This document shows positions 22,451 to 35,180 of a DNA stretch of 64,000 nucleotides, piece by piece; within the stretch, counting starts at the first letter, position 1; the number at the start of each line of letters is the position of its first letter. The notes beneath the pieces were generated by a model that made no database searches, was not told where the DNA came from, and was given only the letters and a program-made list of their open reading frames with translations. The translations under genes and the position numbers were made by a program. Origin of the DNA: Tuctoria greenei (lineage: Eukaryota; Streptophyta; Magnoliopsida; Poales; Poaceae). The stretch lies in assembly GCA_036927565.1 (NCBI GenBank), contig JAYESD010000007.1:1075644-1139643 (forward strand), written 5' to 3'.

Positions 22451-25400
22451 ATGGAGTTCGGTCTTCCCCGCAGCAAGACCAATAATGCTGAAGATATGTC
22501 GAGGATACGGACCTACATGGGGTGATACAGTGACTCCCTCAACAACGCGATCCATTTCGGCAAAATTCCCTTAAAGAAGGAGCGCGCCAGCAAGATCGTC
22601 TATTTCTCAGCGTACGCCATGGTGGGTCTGATCCCACCCTTCTGAAGCTTCCTGCTGATGCTGCTGGATTTCTACGGACTCCAGCTTCATCACCTCGGCC
22701 CCCACTCCTTCTTGCTAGTGGTGACCTTCGTCCACTTCTGCGAGATGTGGGTGGGGGAGCGAGCTGATTGGCTTCTACTACTTCGTGAAGCACAAGAACT
22801 GCTCCTTCAAGTACTTGAGGACCTTCCCCTTGCAAAGTGGGACAACTGGAAGAAGGATTCGATGATCATCACGGTGGATCATCACGACAGACTGGAGTTG
22901 CCCACAAGCCTCCCCAACATTAACACCGACGCTTGGAATGCAGCTCTGGGGCTGTACGAAGCATACAAGCTCGTCCTGACTAGGATCTGACAATGCATGG
23001 AGGGTGGAGTGACCCCTCATATGGTCTTCGGCAACTTCCTGGCAAACTGGTGTGGCTCTGCTGAAGGAGAGAGAGTGGACCGCCTGGGCTTTCAACAGCG
23101 AGATGGACCACAACTGGATCGAGGTTGTCCTCCGGACCAATCTGAATGAAGGTGCGCTAAAGCTTCACCTCCAGAAACTTCAACACGGGGCTATCTCCCA
23201 AGAATCATTGACACCTTCGGTGGACTTCCTCCCTCTGAACATGGTTCCTGAGATCAGGAGGGAGCTCCGAAGGGGGATGTCAGAGCTTGATAACCTCGAC
23301 CTGTTTGAGATGCGTGGGACCACCAGGATTGCCATTCCTAGATCTTCGAAGAGGATCGCTCCCACCACTGCAAGCCAGAGGGTCGATGATGCCAGCAGGG
23401 GCAAAAGCAAGGGCAAGGAGCCGGCCGAATCTTCTGGCCGAAAGAGGAAGTTGGGGCATGCTGATGGGAGCTCCCTTAGGTCAGCTCCTCCTCTAGAAGT
23501 TTCCTTCCCCTGACCAAGCAGAGTTTCAATGACGACACCTTCTTCGGGGCCATCGTCCTCAAAGGGCGCTATGCTCCAACAAGTCGACACCAACCCAAGT
23601 GCCAACTCTGAGCTCTAGGTCCGGGGGGTCTTCCCAGCCGAGGGAAGTCCCGGCTGAGGCGACTCCTGTGGTGCGGCAAGCTCCCTAGCAAGGTCTGGGT
23701 TTTCAGCCTCACCAGGTTCGGTGGGCTCCGACTCCGGACCTCACAAGAAGAAGTTCTGCGGCGACTGGGGTAGAAGGCTCCCAAGGTAAGCATTGTCTTC
23801 TCACTTTGAGTTGCTGTTTTTATCATTTACCTGTTTTGAATTTTTGTGCAGGCAGAGGCTCCTGCTTCCACCCCGATGCCTCCCCAAGTGGTTCCCAAGT
23901 GGTGGCCAATGACACGATAGCTCCAGCGGCAACTGCCGTGGAGCCGGATCCAGAGATGACGTCTAAAGCTCCCGTGGTAGCGCAGGACCACAGGGGAGAT
24001 GTTTGTAAAGAGGTGCCGACGGTTTTGGAACCGGCGGCTGAGGCTCCGGCACCAGAGCGGGACATGGAAGAAGTTTCAGAGCCGGAAGTGACTGAAGCTT
24101 CGACATCTGAGCCGGAGGTTGCTGAAGCTCCGGTGCCCAAGCCGGAAGTAATTGAAGCTCCAGTATCTGAGTCGGAGGAAGCTGAAGCTCCGGCGCCCGA
24201 GCCGGAGGTGGTGGGGACTCCGGGTGAATCTCCAACGTCAACCCCATAGGTGATTACTCCGGAGGTGCTCATGTCAGAGTCGGGGCATCCAGAAGAGTCG
24301 CTGGCAGGTCCTCCACCTACAGAGCCAATGATTGAAGATCCAGCAGAGGGACCTTCATCGTAGCCCCAAAGGTTGAAGTTCCCTCTACAGGAACCTCCTC
24401 AACCCCGGGGGATGCAGAAGAGCTCTCGGAGGGCGGACCTAGCGCCGTAGAGCCATAGGGGACCACGCTTGTGCCGTGGGACCCAATTTTACTTATGGAA
24501 GATCCCCTGAAGCCAGCAGAGGTGCTTCAAGCAGGCCCAGAGCCAATTCCTTTGGCATTGTCTAAATACAAAGCCTGCTCTAGTCTTCGCCAAGTCCAGC
24601 TCACCTCCGACCGTGACTGCAAGGTCCTTGAAGAAGAGTGCAACACCCTGAGGCGTTGGCGCAGCAGACTTCACTTCGAGACCAAGCTGACGCAATCAAG
24701 GCTTGCAGACTAGCGGGAGTGGATTGAGAAGTAGATGGACCGGCTGAAGCATTGGGGTCTCTTGCTGGATGAGCGGGAAGCATCCATCAAGGCCCTTGAC
24801 GCGAAGACTCGAGAAATTTTCGAGCATGCTAGGGAGTCCAACGAGGCTGCTGATAACCGTCAGGACAACCTCAATGAACTGAATGAGATACTCCTCAAGC
24901 GCCGAGAAGACCTCGATGAGAGGGAGGAGAAGCTCCTGAAGAAGCAGGAGGACATCCTGAGGAGGGAGGAAGAGCTCGCCCAGAGGCTGTTTCCAGGAGA
25001 GCAGAGCTTGGCAGATCGCACCAAAAAGTTTGAATAGCGGTGCAAGCAAGAAGAGGAAAAGATTTTGCTGGTGGGACAGGAACTCTCTAGGAGAGAAACT
25101 GAAGTCTCAACCAGAGAGGAGAAAGTGAAGGGCGGGGAGAAGGATCTGGCAAATTGTCGGAACCGTATCCACCTCCGGGAGATAGAGCTTGTTAACCGCG
25201 AAAATCAGGTGGCTGAATGTATTCAACAGCATGCCAAGGAGGTCGAGCACATCGCCCGAGAAAGTTCGAAGCTTGCGGCCGCCAGGAGGTCACTGGAGGA
25301 ACTTAGGCATTTAAGGGAGACTGAGTCCCAGCAAGTCTGGGACTTCCTGGGCATCGCAACAAAGCTTTGGTGCCGCTCGGCTTCAGTCCGGTACGTCCGA

Positions 25401-25696
25401 CTAACCTGGAGCCGGAGCTGGACAAAGAGATGGTGGCGTTGAGCTCTACCGGCAACAAGATGGATGCAATGGGTGATGTCATCGTCGACCAACTGAAGAC
25501 ATAGGGGAAGTCTCTGGCCAAGAACGTTGTCGAATATGTGCTGATGTGTTTCAAAAGCCGAGACCCTCAACTATCTATAGATTTGGTAGTCGAAGGACCC
25601 ATTATTGAAAAAGAAGAAGAAGATGTCACCAGGGCCAGCGTTCAAGAAGCTGCACATAAAGTTGCCTCATTTTGCCATTGGACCTCCAGTAATTAG
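22451..25696 (+). pseudogene. Tat-2 antisense gene, decayed
   Basis: It is transcribed opposite to Tat-2 gag-pol. It starts MEFGLPRSKT at 22451. Exon 1 carries the same N-terminal family region as in Tat-1 (MLLDFYGLQLHHLGPHS, FVHFCEMWVG near 22658-22760) and a Ser/Lys-rich tail (KGKEPAESSGRKRKL). An intron at 23786-23851 (CAAG/GTAAGC...TTTGTGCAG) separates exon 2. Exon 2 opens with Glu-Pro-Val repeats (EPEVTEA, KPEVIEAP) at about 24080-24240 and continues as a coiled coil (EEKLLKKQEDILRREEELAQ at about 24927). It ends VTRASVQEAAHKVASF near 25680. Stops at about 22522, 22988, 24247 and 25501 and several frame changes make it a pseudogene. Confidence 0.8.
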
Positions 25697-27129
25697 ATCT
25701 TATTTTCTTCTACCCTCACTTGTAATCCTCATTTTGAATCAATGAAATCCAATCTTTTGGATGAATGAATTCCATTTTGTGTGTGTCTTTAATGCATTGT
25801 CCTTTATATTGTTGGCCCCCTGGTATATGTACACAATTTGACTGCGAACATGTACCAAAAAGATTTGATATTGTCTTGATGACTTCATTCCTCGCTCGTA
25901 GCCAAATCGATAGCTCCGAGTTCCAAGTTTACATCCGACATCTCCAAGGACCCTTTGTGACGTCGACAGCGGGCCCCCTGGGAGTTGTTCGAGCTAGGTA
26001 GGTCCGACAGCGCTCACCATCAACCCTTAGTAGCATCGACGGCGGGGCCACTGGGAGCTATTGGAGCTTGGTAGGTCTAACAGTGTCCACTATCCATGCT
26101 TAAAAACGTCAATAGTGGGCCCCCTAGGAGTTGTCGGAGCTTGGTAGGTTCGACGACGCCCACTATCAATGCTTAGAAACGTTGACGGTGGGCCCCCTGG
26201 GAGTTGTCGGAGCTTGTTAGGTCTGACAGCACCCACTGTCAATGCTTAGAAACGTCGACGGCGGGCCTCCTAGGAGTTGTCGGGGCTTGGTAGGTCCAAT
26301 GGCGCCCACCATCAACGCTTAGGAACATCGACGGTAGGCCCCCTAAGATCGTTGGAGCTTTCTGGCTTCGACGGTGTCAACTGTCAACATATAATACGTC
26401 GACGGCGGACCCCCTCTGGGTGATTTTTCAACTATCTTCTTTAGATTCGCCATTAGTTCTTCACGTCAAAGGCTTGCCCCCAAGGGTGTTTTCGGAGCTT
26501 GTTAACTTCGAGGACCCCACTTTCAATGTTTTAAACGTCGACGACGGACCCTCTGGGGGTTGTCACCATGAGTTTTTCATTTTTACTGCATATTAAAGAC
26601 AAGAAAAACAGTAAAATTCATCCTCTCATCTATAACTTATTTGCGACTTACTGTTCTTATTTGAATTTTAGATCCAAAGGAACTCAACATAATAACAAGT
26701 ATATCGATATAATCTCTTCAGACCTGAATGCCTTCCGGATCCGCCCTACTGAGGCCTGCCGGAATATAGGTTGACTGGCGTACTTAGGGTGCTTGACCAG
26801 TCTAAGTCGATAGCACACCCCAGACCCGTCATTGTCTTTGGCGTTCAGACGAGTAGACCATCTAGCAATTCTAAGATCGGAAAAATATCAACAATATAAC
26901 TTGTATATCATATGAATAACTCGGACTAAATCTCAAAAAGAATTGCACAACTTCGTTATAGACAAGAAGGAAAAGATAAAAGAAATGAGCCTGTACAAGA
27001 TTAATGCACGTGGCGTCTATTTTTACACAACAATGTCTTTCATTATAGGTCCGAATTATAGGAGAGACAAGGACATACGTAGGGTACGAAACCAGTCCAA
27101 GTGTGCTATTCATCTTGTTCTAACCCAGT
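25697..27129 (-). other. Tat-2 spacer between pol and the antisense gene, left part
   Basis: No gene. It contains the 73-bp tandem array described separately, further degenerate units to about 26555, and sequence homologous to the Tat-1 spacer. It is cut at 27130-27134 by Tat-3 and resumes at 43887. Confidence 0.65.
25950..26420 (-). repeat. About seven 70-74-bp tandem units in the Tat-2 spacer
   Basis: Plus-strand landmarks GGGCCCCCTGGGAG or variants lie near 25971, 26042, 26116, 26188, 26261, 26334 and 26404, spacings 70-74 bp. Each unit also has GTCGACGGCG-like and GAGCTTGGTAGGT-like text. Confidence 0.85.
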
Positions 27130-27225
27130 GTAGGTGTCGGTACCCCGCAGACCGGGTACCCCCGCGCACAGGGAGAAAACCGCTAAGGACTCCGCCTCTA
27201 CTTAAGAGACCGAATCCGAGGCTGC

Positions 27226-27639
27226 CACGTTGTGGAGGGAAGGACCAGATCCTACCTCTCTACCGGGGAAGGCTCTCGGGCTGCCGCGTGGCCGGCAGAG
27301 CTGCACCCTCACCTCTCCGCCGGGGAGGGCTCCCGGACTGACGCGTGGCGAGCAAAGTTGCACCCTCACCTCTCCGCCGGGGAGGGCTCCCAGACTGCCG
27401 CATGGCCGGCAGAGCTGCACCCTCGCCTCTCCGCTAAAGTGGGCTCCGAGGCTGCCATGTGGCCAATCGGAGCCTCGGGGTCAGGCCCGCTTCCTCGCAG
27501 AGAAAGGCACCAAAACTACCACGTGGCCTGCAGGGCTGAGCCTCCACCCCTCCATAGGGGTGGGCTCCGAGTGCACCACGTGGCCTGTTCCGTCAAGTGC
27601 TCGACTCCCCATAGAGGCAGGCTCCAGCGCAACCACGTG
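27226..27639 (+). promoter_or_regulatory. Array of eight G-box-like modules in Tat-3 U3
   Basis: CACGTG or one-base to two-base variants (CACGTT, CGCGTG, CGCATG, CATGTG) occur at 27226, 27285, 27342, 27399, 27456, 27520, 27577 and 27634, mostly 57 bp apart. The last three are intact CACGTG. Units share CTCTCCGCCGGGGAGGGCTC-like text. Confidence 0.75.
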
Positions 27640-28012
27640 GTGGACGGCCGACTCAGTGCGGTAGGAAGCCGCAGTAAAGGAAGGCGTGCGCTGCTCAGAC
27701 AGGCATTAAGTACGCGCGCCTTCCCCAGGCAAGCTGAGTCGCGCATGCGAAGGTCAAGGCTTCAGTGTCCTGTCTTGTCCGAGTAGCCGCAAGACGGACG
27801 AATGGGCCGCAAGGACAAGACGGACGGGACGTGCACGACCATCATCACCAACTATGTGTAGCCCTGGCGCACGACGCAACGGGACGGCGCATTGACACCC
27901 CTGACAAAGGGAAGTAGATAGCAATTAATCCTAGATCTTGTATAGGATTTGGCTCTCCCCGGGACCACCTGTCGGGTCCTGGGGCCACCTTGTGACTATA
28001 GAGTCCTTGAAC

Positions 28013-28020
28013 TATAAAAG
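28013..28020 (+). promoter_or_regulatory. TATA box of Tat-3 5' LTR
   Basis: TATAAAAG precedes GACTCTGCAG, in the same relative position as in Tat-1. Confidence 0.75.
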
Positions 28021-28270
28021 GACTCTGCAGACGACCTTCGTGAAGGATGGGAAAATTAGACTAAGTATCATACACGCTCAAGCAAGGCAAGACACAAACA
28101 CTCCCGTGGACGTAGGGTGTTATGCGCCGGCGGCCCGAACCACATAAACCCTCTGAGTTCATCATCCTGCTGTGTTCGATCTCCTGGGACTAGCCCCCGT
28201 GAATCCAAAGAACCTCCGCGGGCTGCTCTCTAAGCAGGTCTGAGGGAATTGTCGTTTACGACCTTCGACA

Positions 28271-28290
28271 TTTGGCGCGCCAGGTAGGGG
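28271..28290 (+). other. Tat-3 primer-binding site
   Basis: TTTGGCGCGCCAGGTAGGGG follows the LTR directly, as in Tat-1. Confidence 0.65.
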
Positions 28291-28324
28291 GGCTTTTTCC
28301 CCGTCAAGATCTCCACCAGCAGCA

Positions 28325-30898
28325 ATGGTGAACGGCCAATCCAACGCCGGTTCATCCAGGGCGCAGTCACGGCGACAGACAGTGGCGGAGGATCAGGCGT
28401 CATCTCGCTCTAGGGCAGGCTACCGCTCTAGGGCAGGAAGGTCAGGACCTTCACGTCTCCCTGCTGTCACTTCACCAGCTGTAGGCCGACATGCCACTCC
28501 GCGACGTACTCCAGCCGTGACAGCAATCACGGCGCTGCCGGCTGCAAGCCCGGAGAGTGCGCTCGCAGCAGCGTGTGCGCTGCTCCACAACCCTCCTGCT
28601 GGGGATGCTCCTCAGGGAGCAGCTCAGCAGTGGATCAACGACGTCGACCACCTCGTCACCGCTGCACTCAACGCGCCTCCACTGAGGGAGACACATGCTC
28701 AGCTGATGCATGTGTCATTGTCGCGGACGCCGACAATCGACCTGTGGACGGCAGACTCGCGCTCGACCAAGATCTCGACAATAGATCTAAGAACCGGGCT
28801 GCAGCGCTGCAGGGCCGGAGAGGACTGCCAAGTCACCATCGAGTGCCAGAGGGAGCGTCGGCGCAACCTCGAGGCAGATTACAGCGTGCCAGGACTTGTG
28901 CCCCAGGCCCATGCTGTGCCTCCACCACACCAGACGTACGTCGCGCCTCCACCGCACCAGGCGTACGTCGCGCCTCCTCCACACGCGTATGCAGCACCGC
29001 CTCAACATCAGGTGTATGCAGGCCCGCCTGCTCACCCGGATTATGCGATGCCGCTGCCGGCACCAGTCAGCCCTAGCCAAGGGTGTGCAGCACTAGCGCC
29101 TCACCTCCGTTTTGTGGTCTGGCCACGAAAGTTCCGGCCGCACATGCCGGAGAAGTACGACGAGAGTGTCAACCCGAGCGAGTTCCTGCAAATCTACACC
29201 ACTGCGATACTAGTTGCAGGAGGCGACGAGGCCATCATGGCTAACTACTTCCCCGTCGTCCTGACCGGCCCAGCTCGGTCATGGCTCATGAACCTGCCCC
29301 AGGGGTCCATAACCTCCTGGGATGAGTTGTGCCGACAGTTCGTGGCTAACTTCGGCAGATCCTACAAGCGCCCCGGCATGGAGCTTGACCTCCACGCCGT
29401 TAGACAGCGTGCTAGAGAGTCGCTGTGATCGTTCATCCAGTAGTTCTCCCAGGTACGGAACATCATCCCTCATGTTGCTAGCGCATCGGTTATTGTTGCG
29501 TTCAGACAAGGTGTGAGGGACAAGAAGATGCTCGAGAAGATAGCCACGCACGAGGTGCGTGATGTCTCCGAGCTGTTTTCCCTGGCAGACAGATGTGCTA
29601 GGCCAGCTGAGGGGCGCAACGGGCACTCCCAGCCATCCTCAGAAGCAAGGGAGGCCACCCCGACTGAGGAAGGAGCCTCTGCGAGGAGCAGCGGCAAGAA
29701 GAAGAAGAAGGGCAGTGGCAAGAACAGGCCGAAGCCCGGAGCCCATGCTATGGCGGCTGCGGCACCCGACGGAGCCCGACCGCCGCGCCGAGATAAGCGC
29801 CCTAGGCAGTCGCCTGAACCCGAGGAGCCTGACTTCAAGTGCCCGATGCACCGTACAAATAACCATTGTGCTAGCGAGTGCCGAGAAGTGAAGAGGTTCG
29901 CGGAGCTTTTCCGCAAACAGAAACAGAGACAGCAGCGCCAGGAGGGCGCACCTCCCTGCCAGAGGGAGGGCAAGCAGAAGGCTGATCCCGAGAAGGAGGA
30001 TGACAGCGAGATGGGGTTCCAGGAACCCCAGCGGGCGGTTAAGGCTGTCTTCGAGGGTGGCGACTCTGACTCCAGCAGTGATAAGGAGCGCTGCAAGACC
30101 CTCCATGTCATCTACGGGGGAGCCACAGACCCCACGTCCCAAAACGCGGTGAAAACTCTGCGACGGGCAGTGGCTGCGGTGGCCTCCGCCCCAAGTCCGG
30201 CTCCCCACCACAAGTGGATGAGCACGGCGATCACCTTCGATGCTTCTGACTGCCCGAAGAACATGGCAGGGGCAGGAGTGCTCCCGTTGCTGGTGTCCCT
30301 GACCATCGCCAACGTGAAGGTCTTTCACGTGCTGATAGATGGAGGGGCGGGCCTCAACCTCATCTCCACGGTGGCCTTCCGAAAGCTGCAGCTGCCGATG
30401 TCCCGGCTCACACCCTCGAGCCCGTTCTCAGGTGTCGGACCTGGGCAAATCCTCCCGTACGGTAACATACACCCCCCGGTGACATTCGGGACCCCAGTGA
30501 ACTACCGTACGGAGAGCATTTTGTTCGACGTGGCAGACGTCGACCTTCCCTTCAGCGCAATCATCGGGAGGCCGACCCTATACAGGTTCATGGCTGTAGC
30601 CCACTACGGCTACCTCGTCCTGAAGATGTCGACGCCTTCTGGTGTCCTCAGGATCAGAGGGGACCGCTCAGCTGCAGTGTCAGCCTTGGAGCAGCTCCAA
30701 GCACTTGCAGCAGGGAGGGCTCCGGCCCCAGCAGGCTCGAAGGAGAGTCGTCCAGAGCAAGGCCCGGCGCAGCGATCCTCCACTACTGCACCCCGTGTGC
30801 AACCAGCCAACGACGACGACGTCCCCGTGAAGGTCGTCAGGATTGGCTCCGTGGCTTCCGAGACAACCCATATCGCGGGGAACTTGGACAGCAAATAG
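28325..30898 (+). pseudogene. Tat-3 gag and aspartic protease, with three in-frame stops
   Basis: It starts MVNGQSNAGSS at 28325. A Pro/His/Ala-rich repeat region (AYVAPPPH-type) at about 28905-29060 precedes the gag core (SVNPSEFLQIY, ARSWLMNLPQ, FVANFGRSY). The gag frame meets TGA at 29426 and TAG at 29444, then continues in the same frame from MRDKKMLEK at 29513. A knuckle-like CPMHRTNNHCASEC lies near 29839. The protease has LIDGGAGLNLIS near 30332. A TAG at 30896 separates it from RT. Reading through these stops would give one gag-pol register, so the damage is by point mutation only in this part. Confidence 0.9.
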
Positions 30899-32993
30899 AA
30901 ATGCGCGCTCATCACCTTCCTCCGGGACAACGTCGATGTGTTTGCATGGCAACCATCACAAATGCCCGGGATCCCCAGGGAGGTGATTGAGCACCATCTG
31001 AAGATCTACCCCGACGCCCGACCGGTGCAGCAGAAGCCCAGGAAACAGTCCATCGAGCAGCATAACTTCATCCGTGAAGAAATCAAGAAGCTGCTCGATG
31101 CTGGTTTCATCCGGGAGGTTCACCACTCATGGTGGTTGGCCAACCCTGTTGTCGTTCCCAAGGCTGGCGGGAAGCTCCGGATGTGCATCGACTACACCAA
31201 CCTTAATAAGGCATGCCCAAAGGATCCATTCCCTCTTCCTAGGATAGATCAAATAGTAGAATCGACATCAGGCTGTGATCTTCTGTGTTTCCTAGATGTG
31301 TATTTTGGTTTTCACCAAATACCTATGTCTAGGGAAGATGAGGAGCACACTGCTTTCATAACAGTAGACGGCCTGTATTGTTATGTCTCCATGCCTTGTG
31401 GACTCAAGAATGCTCTCCCCACCTTTGTACGTGCAATGCATAAGACATTTGGAGGCCTCATTAGAGATCTGGTAGAGGTGTATGTCGATGACATCGTGGT
31501 GAATATTAGGGCCCGCACATCCCTGTTAGACAACCTAGCCCAAGTCTTCAGCAAGCTGCGCACGACACGCACGATGCTGAACCCCGACAAGTGTGTCTTT
31601 GTGGTTTCCGCAGGGAAGCTCCTTGGTTTCTTGGTATCGCACCGAGGGATCGAAGCTAACCCAGAGAAGATCAAGGCGATAGAGCTGATGCGGCCACCGG
31701 CCCGCATCAAGGACGTGCAGAAGCTTGCAGGGTGTTTGGCAGCCCTCAGCCGGTTCATCTCAAGGCTGGCTGAGCAAGCCCTGCCCTTCTTCAAGATTCT
31801 GCGGAAGTCAGGTCCCTTTGAGTGGACTGAGGAAGCTGAAGCGGCTTTCCAGGAGTTCAAGAAACACCTGACGATGTTACCCATTATGGTGGCGCCAGAA
31901 CCCGGCGAACCGCTCCTGTTGTACATCTCCGCAACAACGAAGGTGGTCAGCATGGTCTTGGTTGCAGAGCGGCCGGAGCTACTGCCGCAACAAGCACCAG
32001 AAGGAGCCCCAGAGGTGGAGGCTGAGCCTCAAGGCCCGAACCCAGAGGAGACCCCCCCCCCCCCCCGTTGTGAGTTCCAGTGACCAGGTGCCTTACGGGT
32101 CCCAGCCCCTGGAGGTCCAGCTAGACCCTGAGAGCCACATTCCCCAGGATGCAGACGCATTGAAAGGAGCCCCGGACCCCCCAGGGAGGGTTCATACCTC
32201 CCAACGGCCAGTCTACTACATCAGTGAGGTCCTCCATGAAGCAAAAACAAGATACTTGGAGGTACACAAACTGCTGTATGCAGTGCTCATAGCGTCAAGG
32301 AAGCTTCAACATTACTTCCAGGCTCACCGGGTTTCAGTGGTCACCTCCTTCCCACTTAAGACCGTACTCCACAACCCCAACTCGATTGGCAACATTGCCA
32401 AGTGGGCAGCAGAGCTGGCCAAGTTCGAGCTGAAGTTCTTACCTCGACATGCAGTTAAAAGCCAAGCACTGGCGGACTTCTTGGCCGAATGGACCCCATC
32501 GCCAAGCAACCCGGGGGGCACGGACAATGGTGAAACGGTGCCCAAGGCTCCAGTTTTCACCGAGACCCCCTGGACGCTCTACTTCAATAGCTCCTCGTGG
32601 AAGCAGGGGGCCGGGGCTGGGTTCCTGCTCCTCACCCCGACTGGGGAGCAGTTCAGGTACATGGTGCGCCTCGACTTCAAGGTGACAAACAACATGGCAG
32701 AGTATGAAGCCCTAATCTTTGGGCTAAATACTGCCCTGACTCTCAATGTCCGACAACTTCTGGCTAAAGGTGATTCCCAGCTGATCATCAAGCAAGCTAA
32801 AGGAGAGTGCAGCTGCAACGACCCTCAGTTAGCAGCATACTTGCTGCACGTCCGGAAGCTGGAAAAGGACTTTGAAGTCTTGGACTTGCGCCATGTACCC
32901 CGAGCCGACAACTCAGTCGCAGACGACCTATCAACGAAGGCCTCCATAGGGGCCCTCGTGCCTCAAGGAGTCTTTGCAAGGACGTTACCGTGA
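30899..32993 (+). pseudogene. Tat-3 reverse transcriptase and two RNase H domains, frameshifted at a C15 tract
   Basis: VFAWQPSQMPGIP near 30938 opens the RT. The core includes LRMCIDYTNLNKACPKDPF and catalytic YVDD at 31481-31492. The frame runs to about 32050, where fifteen C (32052-32066) shift it. The other frame continues to 32993 with YYISEVLHEAKTRY, ALADFLAEW and the second RNase H (WTLYFNSS, NNMAEYEAL, KGDSQLIIKQ). In WTLYFNSS the usual first catalytic Asp of the DGS motif is Asn, so the second RNase H is probably inactive. Confidence 0.9.
32052..32066 (+). repeat. C15 homopolymer causing a pol frameshift
   Basis: Fifteen C in the RT-RNase H linker. Upstream and downstream coding parts are in different frames on its two sides. 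Confidence 0.85.
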
Positions 32994-34400
32994 CCAACCG
33001 CCCGGGCAGTCGAACCGGGTGAAGGGGGCGAGCCCAGCACCTCGAAGCTGGCAGTCCCGGCGACCCTGCTACCATGGAGTCCGCCAAGGATCGTATGTGC
33101 CACCGGGGGCTCCGAGCTACCGGGCGCCCAAGATCCAGAGGCTCAAGCAAGTCTCGAAGCATGGATCTCGGAGGTCCGGGACTACTTGAAAGACAATATC
33201 CTTCCTGGAGAACATGCCCTGGCAGAAAGATTGTTCGCATGGCTAAAAGGTACACACTGGTGGAAGGGGATCTCTACCGGCGTGGCGCCAATGACATCCT
33301 ACTGCGATGCATTACCCGGGAGGAGGGCTGCAACTTGCTCGTAGAGATCCATGGAGGCGAGTGTGGGAACCACGCGTCCTCCCGCACGCTGGCCGGTAAA
33401 GCCTTTCGGCATGGCTTTTACTGGCCGACAACACTCCAGGATGACGCCGAGATGGTAAAGAGATGCAAGGCGTGCCAGTTCCATGCCAAGCAGATCCACA
33501 CACCAGCTCAGGCACTGCAGATGATCCCTCCCTCATAGCCATTCGCTGTATGGGGGTTGGACATCCTAGGACCCTTTCCCAGAGCCGTTGGAGGATTCCG
33601 GCATCTCTACGTCGCTGTAGATAAGTTCACCAAGTGGTCGAAAGCAGCCCCAGTTGTCACCATCAACAAGCAGTCAGCAGTAAAGTTCATCAAGTTGATC
33701 GTCTGCCGGTTCGGGGTCCCGAAAAGAATCATCACTGATAACGGGACCTAGTTCACAAGTGAAGCATTCCAGGAATACTGCGAGGACCTAGGGATCCAAG
33801 TCTGCTATGCATCTGTTGCTCATCCAGAGAGCAATGGGTAGGTCGAGAGGGCCAATGCAGAGATCCTCAAGGGCCTCAAGAGTCGCACATTCTCACACCT
33901 TGAGAAGCATGGTGCAAATTGGGTGGATGAGCTTCCGTGTGTGCTGTGGGCTAGCCGGACATCAACCAGCCAGGCCACGGGGGAAATGCCTTTCTTCTTG
34001 GTGTACGGGGCAGAGGCCGTACCCCCCCCCCCCAGAAATTACCATGGGCTCCCCCCGTGCCCGGAGGTACGACGAAGCCGCGCAGGACCAGCTCTGGCGT
34101 GAAGACCTGGACCTCGTCGACGAGGGACGAGTGCGAGCGGCTCTCCGAAATGCATGGTACAGGCAGGGGCTCCGGCGCTACCACCAGAGGACCGTGTGAA
34201 GTAGGGAGCTAAAGGTAGACGACCTGGTGTTGTGCTGCATACTCTCCCGGGAAAGGTCTAACAAACTCTCCCCCAACTGGGAGGGTCCCTTCCGGGTAAC
34301 AGAGGTTTGCCACCCAGGATGCGCCCGCCTGGCTACGGAGGATGGAGAGCGATTACCCAACCCATGGAACATTGAGCACCTTCGTAAGTTCTACCCCTAG
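32994..34400 (+). pseudogene. Tat-3 integrase, broken
   Basis: The H-H-C-C region (HGGECGNH, CKACQFH) lies at about 33350-33485. The core shows DILGPFPRAVGG at 33560, ITDNGT near 33735 and the HPESNG block near 33825. TAG codons stand at 33537 (Trp in relatives), 33750 (Gln in relatives) and 33840 (Gln in relatives). A shift near 33228 and another at the C12 tract (34022-34033) change the frame. The C-terminus ends NPWNIEHLRKFYP with the stop at 34398-34400. Confidence 0.88.
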
Positions 34401-35180
34401 ACTGGTTGGGACAATGTTATTTCATTGTAAAAGTTACATATTGTCTCAGGACAGCACTTAGGCTAGGGGGATGGGGCTCCAAGTGCACATTCCGCTTAGC
34501 CTGGTCCATAACCCTAAGTAGGTGCACTCGACTTCATCTGACACCCAGGCTGGGTTATTCCCCTTGTAAAGTCTGCTCCATCTTATGAGAAACTACAATG
34601 AAAGAATGTTGTCCTGCCCGGTATAGGGTTTGTCAATTCAAAAATTATCTTTAATTTTTATGATGTTGCTGCAAGCCCGCCATAGCTCGTGATCTATCAT
34701 GAGCACTGTCACTTTTCCCCTGCTTTAGCAATAGTGGGAGCCTTGCTGTCTGTATTGCAGGTGGGGTTGCTTGAGGTACCTGCAATGTGCCTGGGGCCTC
34801 GGATGTTCCAATACTCGGGGCCCTGTGTCTCCAGATGGCCTCCCCCGGAAAAGGCTTACGTCGAGCGGGAGGTCCAGGGGCACAGACTGCTTAGCCTGGT
34901 CCTGTACCCTAAGCCTGTGCGCTCTGCCTCCCCATCGCTGCAGCCGAGTACTGGGGGGCAGATGGATCACCCTTGGGTAGTATAGACGACGAGTCCTAGG
35001 TGCAGATGCACTGAATTACCCAAGCCCCACAGGTCAGTCCAGGATCGTAAGTCAAGCGACACTACAAAAAGAGCAGGGGTGAAGTGACCAACAGACAGAA
35101 TTACTTCTCTTTTTTGATCTATATACAGTTCTTTGAGGAAGTTATTTCGGCAACCACCGTCAGAGTACCCGCGAAGACAG

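Larger units (their letters stand above)
27135..28270 (+). repeat. Tat-3 5' LTR (1136 bp)
   Basis: It begins TGTCGGTACCCCGC and ends CCTTCGACA. It lacks 17 bp present in the 3' LTR after GTCCGAGTAGCCG; apart from that the two have the same length, which shows correct pairing. Confidence 0.95.
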
